Source: an uncultured Christensenella sp. (lineage in GTDB: Bacteria; Bacillota; Clostridia; Christensenellales; Pumilibacteraceae). Taken from it: a stretch of DNA of 64,000 nt. How positions within the stretch are numbered: the stretch's first letter is position 1; each line of letters begins with the position of its first letter. The DNA is taken from NCBI GenBank assembly GCA_910579205.1, contig CAJTTD010000002.1, positions 174,986 to 238,985 on the forward strand. The letters are read 5' to 3'. Shown here in pieces: positions 41,239 to 48,167 of this stretch. A program made the translations under genes and the position numbers. The notes under the pieces were generated by a model. The model searched no databases. It saw only the letters and a program-made list of their open reading frames with translations, and was not told where the DNA came from.

Positions 41239-41853
41239 ATGAAGACTTATCAATCAAGCACAAAGGACAAAAAGAAAAACTTTTTCAAAAGACATTGGCA
41301 AGCGTTTGTCGTAACCGCATCGGTTTTGGTCGTTGCCGCAGTCATCACCTTGTCGGTGGTATTTACATTGCCTAAGTCGGGACCCGTCGATGGAGTCGTT
41401 GTGGAGCCTCCGACGTCAGGCGTCGATACCGAACCGAAAATAGTTCTGCCCGTAGAAGGCGCGCAAATCGGATTGGAATATGCCAACGAAAAGCTCGTCT
41501 ATTGGGAGACGCTAAAACTGTGGAAAGTCCATCCCGCGATAGATTTTGTGGGCGAAGGCGACGTAGTGGCTATACGCGACGGCAAAGTTACCGATGTTGA
41601 ACTTAACACCACGCTCGACGGCAACGTCGTAACTGTCGAACACGATGACGGATACGTATCCGTTTATAAATCGCTCGGCAGCGACATAGCCGTTAAGGTA
41701 GGCGACGAAGTTAAGGCGGGCGACAAGCTGGGGGTAACGTCTAAGAGTATGATGTCCGAACTCGATACGGGTGCGCACTTGCACTTGGAACTCAAGAAGG
41801 ACGGAAAATACGTAGACCCCGCGACCGTGTTACCGCTAAATGAAGACAAATAG
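41239..41853 (+). CDS. SpoIIQ-like M23-family peptidase
   Basis: 204 residues. A basic cytoplasmic N-terminus, one membrane helix (about 20-45), a Pro-rich linker, then an LytM/M23 domain: HPAID (first His and Asp), the GNVVTVEHDDGYVSVYKSL strand pair and GAHLHLEL (HxH). All zinc ligands seem present, as in clostridial SpoIIQ and unlike Bacillus SpoIIQ. In spore formers SpoIIQ joins SpoIIIAH to link forespore and mother cell during engulfment. RBS GGAGGA. It could also be another cell-wall endopeptidase. Confidence 0.75.
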   Translation: MKTYQSSTKDKKKNFFKRHWQAFVVTASVLVVAAVITLSVVFTLPKSGPVDGVVVEPPTSGVDTEPKIVLPVEGAQIGLEYANEKLVYWETLKLWKVHPAIDFVGEGDVVAIRDGKVTDVELNTTLDGNVVTVEHDDGYVSVYKSLGSDIAVKVGDEVKAGDKLGVTSKSMMSELDTGAHLHLELKKDGKYVDPATVLPLNEDK

Positions 41854-41871
41854 TTTTTCCGCCGTAATCAA

Positions 41872-41906
41872 GCCGACGTCCGCACGACGTCGGCATTTGT
41901 TTTTAA
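41872..41906 (+). terminator. Rho-independent terminator after the M23 gene
   Basis: GCCGACGTC (41872-41880) pairs with GACGTCGGC (41886-41894), followed by a T-rich stretch. Confidence 0.85.
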
Positions 41907-42026
41907 GGCAAGACCGCAGGCGGAATAAAGCGTGCGGTCTGTCGCGCTTTGGACTTTGTCTGTTTATCGGACAAAAAGGCTGCCGCGTCGCGATTTGGCG
42001 GCTGTATTTTACCAAACGCCAAACGC

Positions 42027-42055
42027 TTGATAAATATGAGCGCATATGGTATAAT
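42027..42055 (+). promoter_or_regulatory. Sigma-A promoter of the MDR gene
   Basis: TTGATA 42027-42032, spacer 17, TATAAT 42050-42055. Confidence 0.8.
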
Positions 42056-42132
42056 ATATCGGTCGCAGCGCGTATCCGTCGTAAATGCAACTCGCTTGCA
42101 ACGTAAATCAATCTGCGATAAAAAGAAGTTTT

Positions 42133-43146
42133 ATGAAAGCGTATAGAATCCATTCTCCGCATTCGCTGCAACTTGATGAAATGGACGCGTTGTCGGTAGG
42201 CGACAACTGCGTTAAACTCAAGAACTTGATCTGCGGCGTTTCCGCTACGGACGTTTTGGCGTATACGGGCGCGATCCCCGCCAAATATCCCGTTATCCCC
42301 GTAAGACAGTGCGTGGGGTTTGTCTCCGAAGTGGGGGCAAACGTGAGCGGTCTCGCCCGCGGTAACCGCGTTATCACATATCCGCAAGCGTGCTGCCATA
42401 ATTGCAGACCGTGTAAAGATTCGCGGTTTTTCGATTGCGACAGACCGCTCGCTTTCGGTCTCGAAGAAGACGGCTTTTTGAGCGATTTTTCTGTCGTATC
42501 GGCTGATAACGTATATTCTATACCCGACAGATTAAAGGACGAGGAAGCCGTATTTGTCGAACATACCGCGCTTGCCATCAACGTCATGAGCAAGCTGGGC
42601 GTGGAAAAGGGCGAGCATTTGATAATAGTGGGCGCGACGGTGGACGGCATAATACTGTCTCAAGTGGCTATATACTATCAAGCAGTTCCCATAATAATCG
42701 ATATGCGGGAAGATCTTTTGGCTATAGCGCAAAAGGCGGGTGCATACTATACTATCAATGCCGTAAACGAGGACATCACTAAAAAAGTGCAGAGCATCAC
42801 GGGCGGACATATGGCGGACGCAAGCGCGTTTATGCTCAACTCGTCTATGCCCGTACAAAATATATTCGATATAACGGCAAACGGCGGACGGATAGCGCTC
42901 GTCGGCATGCTCAACAACTGCGATCTAAAATGCAATCTCGGTCAGTTCGTAGACAAAAAGCATTCGCTCACCACCGTTACAGATTGCGGCAAAAACTATC
43001 CGTCGGCTATAAACATGCTGGCAAACCGCACCGTTACAGTCGATTCGCTTTATTCGGAAATCACAAAATTTGCGGACGTTCCCGACGCTTTCGAGCGATT
43101 TGCCGCCGATCCCAACGTGCCGCTCAAGCATTTGATAAAGATTTAA
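42133..43146 (+). CDS. Medium-chain dehydrogenase/reductase-family protein with altered catalytic zinc site
   Basis: 337 residues. The fold is that of zinc alcohol dehydrogenases: the N-terminal GroES-like domain, the structural-zinc lobe CHNCRPCKDSRFFDC (C88, C91, C94, C102) intact, and a Rossmann domain (IIVGATVDGIILSQVA, a weak GxGxxG). The catalytic zinc site is not standard: the usual CGxD Cys aligns to Ser37 in GVSATD, and the GHE motif is RQC (58-60). It may have lost dehydrogenase activity or use another metal set. Sorbitol- or threonine-type MDRs are the nearest in form. It has its own promoter. Confidence 0.82.
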   Translation: MKAYRIHSPHSLQLDEMDALSVGDNCVKLKNLICGVSATDVLAYTGAIPAKYPVIPVRQCVGFVSEVGANVSGLARGNRVITYPQACCHNCRPCKDSRFFDCDRPLAFGLEEDGFLSDFSVVSADNVYSIPDRLKDEEAVFVEHTALAINVMSKLGVEKGEHLIIVGATVDGIILSQVAIYYQAVPIIIDMREDLLAIAQKAGAYYTINAVNEDITKKVQSITGGHMADASAFMLNSSMPVQNIFDITANGGRIALVGMLNNCDLKCNLGQFVDKKHSLTTVTDCGKNYPSAINMLANRTVTVDSLYSEITKFADVPDAFERFAADPNVPLKHLIKI

Positions 43147-43159
43147 AGCGGTAAAATGC

Positions 43160-43188
43160 TTGACATGAGCCGTATATCGGTGTATAAT
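43160..43188 (+). promoter_or_regulatory. Sigma-A promoter of rpmE
   Basis: TTGACA 43160-43165, spacer 17, TATAAT 43183-43188. Confidence 0.88.
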
Positions 43189-43220
43189 CGTATAGCAAGT
43201 TTTTTAAAGAGGTCATTATC

Positions 43221-43433
43221 ATGAAACAGAACATACATCCCGATTATCACGAGGTTACCGTAGAATGCGCTTGCGGCGCAAAATTCGTTACGGGTTCCAC
43301 ACAAAAAGGCGACGTTGTAAAGGTGGATATTTGCTCTAAATGCCATCCTTTTTACACGGGCAAACAAAAACAAGCCGAGACGGGCGGTCAGATAGCGCGC
43401 TTCAACAGCCGCGCCAACAAGTCGGGCAAGTAA
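43221..43433 (+). CDS. rpmE: 50S ribosomal protein L31 (zinc-binding type)
   Basis: 70 residues. MKQNIHPDYHEVTVECACG start, DICSKCHPFYTGKQK core; the cysteines of CACG and CSKC mark the zinc-binding (C+) form, which is expressed when zinc is available. RBS AAGAGG. A strong terminator follows, so some transcripts end before the next gene, which belongs to the conserved rpmE-prmC-prfA neighbourhood. Confidence 0.96.
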   Translation: MKQNIHPDYHEVTVECACGAKFVTGSTQKGDVVKVDICSKCHPFYTGKQKQAETGGQIARFNSRANKSGK

Positions 43434-43435
43434 CA

Positions 43436-43468
43436 AAAATGCGGACGCGAGCCGTCCGCATTTTTTTA
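43436..43468 (+). terminator. Rho-independent terminator after rpmE
   Basis: AAAATGCGGAC (43436-43446) pairs with GTCCGCATTTT (43454-43464), then more T. Confidence 0.9.
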
Positions 43469-43509
43469 ATCTGTAATTAAGCGCGCGTTCGCGCGTTTGT
43501 TTTATTGCG

Positions 43510-45276
43510 ATGAAAGACAAGAGTAAGGACAACAAATACGATACCGCCGCCAAGACGCGCCGTACGATGATAGGCGGTCAAGCGCTAATGGAAGGGGTGA
43601 TGATGCAAGGCGCATCGTCCGTCGCCATGGCAGTCCGCGCGCCCGACGGGGGTATAGAACTTAGGACGGAACGGTTAAACAAGCGTTCCCGCGTGCGCAA
43701 GGTCCCCGTGGTACGCGGCGTAGTGGTCTTTGTAAGTTCGCTTATCACCGGCATGTCCGCACTGCTCAAATCCGCCGAGATAAGCACGCCCGACGAAGAA
43801 ACTCCGTCCAAGTCGGCTACGGCATTTGCCGTGATACTCGGCGTATTGCTCGCCGTGGGGCTTTTTATAGGCTTGCCGCTTTTTGTGGGCTGGGCGATAC
43901 AAAAGTGGACGACGTTCGACAACTTAGCGGTCATATCTCTGATAGAGGGTTGCACGCGATTGGCTATATTTATAGCGTATCTTGCAATAGTGCGCAGCAT
44001 GAAAGACATAAGGCGCACGTTCATGTATCACGGCGCGGAACACCGAACTATAAACTGTTACGAGCGCAGTCTGCCGCTCACCGTGGAAAACGTGCAGTCG
44101 TGTTCCACAAAACACAACCGTTGCGGCACTACGTTTTTGTTTTTCGTAATGATACTCGCAATAATGATATACGCGCTCAGCAACTGGGTGTTCACTCTTT
44201 TCGTGGGTTACGAGTATCTGTTTGAAAACTTGTTTTTCAAGCTGTTGATACGACTGTTGCTGTTGCCCGTCATAGCGGGCTTTTCGTACGAGCTTTTGCG
44301 CGGGCTGGCAATGCTGCCCGACAACAAGTTTACAAACGCCATACGCGCGCCCGGGCTGGCGCTTCAAAAGCTGTCTACATGCATTCCCGACGACGACATG
44401 GCGGAAGTGGCTATAGCGGCGTTTAACGCCGTTCTCGAGCTTGACGCCGCCCCCGACAAAAAGACGATAAACTTTTACGAGCGCGATTTTCAAAAGGAGC
44501 GGAAAAAACTCGCTGAAAAGCTCGCGTCCGATCCGCAAGATGCCGATTGGATATATTGCGAACTTTTGGATAAGTCGCGGGCGGAACTCTCCGTAGTGGA
44601 GCGTGTGGGTTGCGGCATAGTAAAGCGCGCCGAAGAATACGCGCAGCGGCTTTTGGACGGCGAACCGCTCGATTATATTTTGGGCAACTCGGATTTTTGC
44701 GGCGTTAAGATAAAGGTGGATAAACGCGTGCTCATACCGCGTTTCGAGACGGAACTGCTCGCCACGACCGCGGTGCAAATACTTAAGGATAAAACAGATG
44801 CGGCCGCGCTCGATCTTTGCACGGGATCGGGCTGTATAGCCGCCGTAATAGCCAAAAATACGGCGGCAGACGTTACCGCCGCAGATATAAGCGACGACGC
44901 GCTTGAGGTCGCCAAGGCTAATTTAAACGGCTTAGGCGTGAACATAGTCAAGTCGGATATGTTCGACAGCGTGCAAGGCACTTACGATGTGATAGTTTCC
45001 AACCCGCCTTACGTAAGGACGGGAGACATAGCGGGATTAGCCCCGCAAGTTACCGCTCAGCCGTTTTCGGCGCTCGACGGCGGAGAGGACGGACTGAGCT
45101 TTTACAGAGAGATCGCCCGCTGTGCCGACGAACACTTAAAGCCGAACGGAGTGTTGTTGACGGAAATAGGTTACGACCAAGCGGACGATGTTTGCACCTT
45201 GTTCAAACATATAGGCAAGTGCCGCGTTATAAAAGATCTTGACGGGAAGGACAGAATAGTCGTATGCGAGAAATAA
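43510..45276 (+). CDS. prmC: Fusion of DUF1385 (YqhQ-like) membrane protein and PrmC release-factor methyltransferase
   Basis: 588 residues in one frame. Residues 1-315 are DUF1385: GGQALMEGVMMQG at the start, several membrane helices (about 100-130, 140-165, 205-260) and the metal-like motif YHGAEHRTINCYE. Residues 320-588 are PrmC: helical N-terminal domain, DYILGNSDFCGVKIKVDKRV, RFETELL, LDLCTGSGCIA (SAM) and the catalytic VSNPPYV. PrmC methylates the GGQ glutamine of release factors. In most Firmicutes these are two neighbouring genes. The 3' end overlaps prfA by 13 bases, the substrate's own gene. Confidence 0.92.
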   Translation: MKDKSKDNKYDTAAKTRRTMIGGQALMEGVMMQGASSVAMAVRAPDGGIELRTERLNKRSRVRKVPVVRGVVVFVSSLITGMSALLKSAEISTPDEETPSKSATAFAVILGVLLAVGLFIGLPLFVGWAIQKWTTFDNLAVISLIEGCTRLAIFIAYLAIVRSMKDIRRTFMYHGAEHRTINCYERSLPLTVENVQSCSTKHNRCGTTFLFFVMILAIMIYALSNWVFTLFVGYEYLFENLFFKLLIRLLLLPVIAGFSYELLRGLAMLPDNKFTNAIRAPGLALQKLSTCIPDDDMAEVAIAAFNAVLELDAAPDKKTINFYERDFQKERKKLAEKLASDPQDADWIYCELLDKSRAELSVVERVGCGIVKRAEEYAQRLLDGEPLDYILGNSDFCGVKIKVDKRVLIPRFETELLATTAVQILKDKTDAAALDLCTGSGCIAAVIAKNTAADVTAADISDDALEVAKANLNGLGVNIVKSDMFDSVQGTYDVIVSNPPYVRTGDIAGLAPQVTAQPFSALDGGEDGLSFYREIARCADEHLKPNGVLLTEIGYDQADDVCTLFKHIGKCRVIKDLDGKDRIVVCEK

Positions 45277-46343
45277 AACAAGACAGACTCAACGGCATAG
45301 CGGAACGCTACGCTTTACTCGAAGAAAAGATACAAGACCCCGCCGTTCTCGCCGACAATAAGGCGTGGGCGGAATTGTGCCGCGAACGCAGCGAGCTCGA
45401 ACCGATAGTTGAAAAGTTCGCCGAATACAAAAAGGCGCGCGCAGACCATGCCGACGCAGTGGAAATGCAAAAGTGCGACGACGCCGAGCTTGTTCTTTTA
45501 GCCAAAGAAGAGAGCGCAAAGCTCGAAGAGCGATTGGAGACGATAGCCGAAGAGCTTAAGATACTGTTGCTGCCAAAAGACCCCAACGACGGCAAAAACG
45601 CCGTTGTCGAGATAAGACCGGCGGCGGGCGGGGAAGAAGCGGCGCTGTTCGCCACTGAGCTTTGCCGCATGTACAAAATGTTCGCCGAGCGCAAGCGCTG
45701 GGCGATAGAGGACATATCGTTGAACGCGACGGAACTCGGCGGAACAAAAGAAGCGGTTTTCCATTTGAGCGGTAAAGACGTTTTCTCTTATCTTAAGTAT
45801 GAAAGCGGAGTCCACCGCGTACAGCGCGTGCCCGTAACGGAGACGCAAGGCAGAGTGCATACGTCCACTGTTACCGTGGCGGTATTGCCCGAAGCGGAGA
45901 CCGTAGACGTTGAGATACTCGACAAGGATATAAAGATAGACACATACCGGGCGAGCGGCGCGGGCGGACAGCATATAAACAAGACAGACTCTGCGATTCG
46001 CATAACGCATTTTCCCACGGGCATTGTGGTTACTTGTCAAGACCAGCGCAGTCAGACAAAAAACAAAGAGCGCGCCATGCAAGTTTTGGCGACCAAGCTC
46101 TACGACTATTACCAAGGACAAAAGGACGAGGAATACGCATCGCTCAGAAAAGGTCAAGTGGGCACGGGCGACAGAAGCGAACGCATAAGAACGTATAACT
46201 TCCCGCAAGGCAGAGTTACCGATCACCGTATAAGCTTTACGCTCTATAACATCGACGAGTTTATGAACGGCGATATAGATAAAATGGTGGAAGCGCTGAG
46301 GTTGGCGGATCAAACGCGCAAGCTCGAGGGCGACTCGGATTGA
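45264..46343 (+). CDS. prfA: Peptide chain release factor 1
   Basis: 359 residues. GAGGQHINKTDSAIRITH holds the GGQ motif that enters the peptidyl transferase centre; the decoding region with the PxT-type tripeptide lies before it (RVPVTETQGRVHTS). It reads UAA and UAG. The start is inside the prmC frame, so translation of enzyme and substrate is coupled. Followed by a terminator. Confidence 0.97.
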   Translation: MREIKQDRLNGIAERYALLEEKIQDPAVLADNKAWAELCRERSELEPIVEKFAEYKKARADHADAVEMQKCDDAELVLLAKEESAKLEERLETIAEELKILLLPKDPNDGKNAVVEIRPAAGGEEAALFATELCRMYKMFAERKRWAIEDISLNATELGGTKEAVFHLSGKDVFSYLKYESGVHRVQRVPVTETQGRVHTSTVTVAVLPEAETVDVEILDKDIKIDTYRASGAGGQHINKTDSAIRITHFPTGIVVTCQDQRSQTKNKERAMQVLATKLYDYYQGQKDEEYASLRKGQVGTGDRSERIRTYNFPQGRVTDHRISFTLYNIDEFMNGDIDKMVEALRLADQTRKLEGDSD

Positions 46344-46362
46344 ATATATGATTTTAAAAATT

Positions 46363-46395
46363 TAACGGAACGACAATGCGCCGTTCCGTTTTTAT
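46363..46395. terminator. Terminator between prfA and the AEC transporter
   Basis: AACGGAACG (46364-46372) pairs with CGTTCCGTT (46382-46390), followed by T; A-rich on the other side, so it may work in both directions for the convergent genes. Confidence 0.8.
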
Positions 46396-46435
46396 ATGCC
46401 CATAAGATTTATTATCGCGGCGGTATACATACCGT

Positions 46436-47389
46436 CTACAACACTTGGATAAGCAGCGCCAAGACGGGCAGCGTAACTATGGAGGCGAGCGCGCCGAGCA
46501 GTACTGTGTTTGCGGCGGTGTCCTGTCCTTCGCCGAGTATCTCCGCGTAGTTTTGAACTACGGACGCCACGGGACACGCGCACATTATGAACATGCACAG
46601 CATCGGTTCTTTATCTATGGGCAATAACACGAGCAGCCCGAGCGCAAAGAGCGGGAATATTATCTGGTTTATGCCGACAACTCCGTACTGCAACGCGCTC
46701 GTAAACAGTTTTTTGAATTGCACCGTAGCGAGCCGCATGCCCATTATTATCATGCACAGCGGCGTGGTCATTTTTCCGAGTATGGTTATCATTATGTCGA
46801 GTTGACCCAAGAACTGACCGTTTTCGGCGCTCAGCTTAAAACCGCTCAAAAAGAAGGGGAGGGCTACCGCTATGGAGAGCGTCGCGGGATTTAAGCAAAT
46901 CGTCTTTATGCCGATGTGCTTTTTGTCGCGCGTTATTATTGCGGAGACGAGCGTCCAGCCGATGAGATTCATGGATAAAAAGTACATCATCGAATACACC
47001 GCTACGTTTTGCGATTGCGGAAATATCGCTTCGAGAAGGGGCACGCCCAAAAACGAGCAGTTGGACAGCGTTGTCGCCACCGTGGCTATCCTATAGCGCA
47101 CGTCATCCGATCTTTTGCGAAACGCAAAGTAAAATATGCCTATGAATATCAGTTGCAATACCGATATCACGGCAAAAAATATCAGTAGATTTATGCCCAG
47201 TTCTTTGGTGAAATCGGCTTTGTTGAACGAATACAAAGTGAGCGCGGGTTGACATACGTACATCAAAACGCGCGAAAACGCCGAAATGCTGTCGGGCTTT
47301 ACCGCATTGACTTTAACGAGGATATACCCGGGTATCGCCGAAAGCAACATTATGCTTACCATTATAAGCGTTGTCAAAAATGCTTGCAT
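46436..47389 (-). CDS. AEC-family (auxin efflux carrier-like) transporter
   Basis: 317 residues with ten hydrophobic helices in two five-helix halves, as in the AEC/MleP permease family (bile/arsenite/riboflavin-like fold). Conserved polar breaks such as CQPALTLYSFNKAD and the end motif CACPVASVVQNYAE fit the family, which exports or exchanges malate, auxin-like or other organic acids. Substrate unknown. The promoter prediction leaves a leader of only about 8 bases. Divergent from the HAD gene. Confidence 0.9.
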   Translation of the reverse strand: MQAFLTTLIMVSIMLLSAIPGYILVKVNAVKPDSISAFSRVLMYVCQPALTLYSFNKADFTKELGINLLIFFAVISVLQLIFIGIFYFAFRKRSDDVRYRIATVATTLSNCSFLGVPLLEAIFPQSQNVAVYSMMYFLSMNLIGWTLVSAIITRDKKHIGIKTICLNPATLSIAVALPFFLSGFKLSAENGQFLGQLDIMITILGKMTTPLCMIIMGMRLATVQFKKLFTSALQYGVVGINQIIFPLFALGLLVLLPIDKEPMLCMFIMCACPVASVVQNYAEILGEGQDTAANTVLLGALASIVTLPVLALLIQVL

Positions 47390-47403
47390 ATAACTCTGCT
47401 ACG

Positions 47404-47432
47404 GTTATAGCATTATGTGTAAAATTTTGCAA
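47404..47432 (-). promoter_or_regulatory. Promoter of the AEC transporter
   Basis: On the minus strand TTGCAA (47432-47427), spacer 17, TATAAC (47409-47404); the predicted start is about 8 bases before the ATG. Confidence 0.65.
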
Positions 47433-47526
47433 CTTATTCGAGCGGAGTTTACAAACTTCGTTGTGGAATTTATTTCCATACGCTCGTATATAAATATCGA
47501 CGGGAGCATCGGCGCTATAAACAGCC

Positions 47527-47555
47527 TTGACATATCGGTATTGCGGTTGTATAAT
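47527..47555 (+). promoter_or_regulatory. Sigma-A promoter of the HAD gene
   Basis: TTGACA 47527-47532, spacer 17, TATAAT 47550-47555, both perfect. Confidence 0.85.
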
Positions 47556-47604
47556 CATTATATCGTCGGCAACGTTAAATATAGCCGACATTGCGGAGCA
47601 TGGC

Positions 47605-48078
47605 GTGAAGATAATATTTTTAGACATAGACGGAGTGTTGAATTCCAGAAGCTATGACAAGCGTAGGGATTGGACCAAGCAGACCGATATCGACGAAACG
47701 CGTTTGCCGCTTGTCAAGCGCATAGTGGACGAGACGGGCGCGAGGATAGTGTTAAGCTCCACATGGCGAACGCATTGGAGCACTAAAGCCGATCTGTGCG
47801 ACGAGGACGGGAGGTATATAAACGATGTGTTCGCAAGATACGGACTTTGCATATTCGACAAAACGCCCGATCTCGGTTATTCGGCGGACAGACGCGACGA
47901 GATAAAACATTGGCTTGCCGACGGCGGAGACGAAATAGAAGCGTTTGTCATAATCGACGATTACAAATTCGGATGGGGCGATCTTTCCGACCGCGTTGTG
48001 TTGACAGACCCCGTATATCGATGCGGTATAGAGGACGAACACGCGGATAAAGCGATCGCCGTTCTGCTCTCGGCGTAA
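47605..48078 (+). CDS. HAD-superfamily protein (Swiss-army-knife RNA repair-type HAD domain)
   Basis: 157 residues from the GTG at 47605, with GGAG 7 bases upstream; a longer reading would begin inside the promoter. Motif I is FLDIDGVLNS (nucleophile Asp and the second Asp), motif II VLSSTWR, and motif IV VIIDDYKFGWGDL. The short form with SSTWR matches the small HAD domain also found in RNA-repair proteins; many such genes stand alone as here. Phosphatase activity is likely; substrate unknown. Confidence 0.8.
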   Translation: MKIIFLDIDGVLNSRSYDKRRDWTKQTDIDETRLPLVKRIVDETGARIVLSSTWRTHWSTKADLCDEDGRYINDVFARYGLCIFDKTPDLGYSADRRDEIKHWLADGGDEIEAFVIIDDYKFGWGDLSDRVVLTDPVYRCGIEDEHADKAIAVLLSA

Positions 48079-48110
48079 ACCGACCGTTGCGCAAATGCAT
48101 GCAAATTCAT

Positions 48111-48139
48111 TTGACACGTATGCTTTTTTGCCTTATAAT
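48111..48139 (+). promoter_or_regulatory. Sigma-A promoter of the transglutaminase-like gene
   Basis: TTGACA 48111-48116, spacer 17, TATAAT 48134-48139. Confidence 0.85.
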
Positions 48140-48167
48140 TTATAGACTTGATATATTCGGAGGACAT

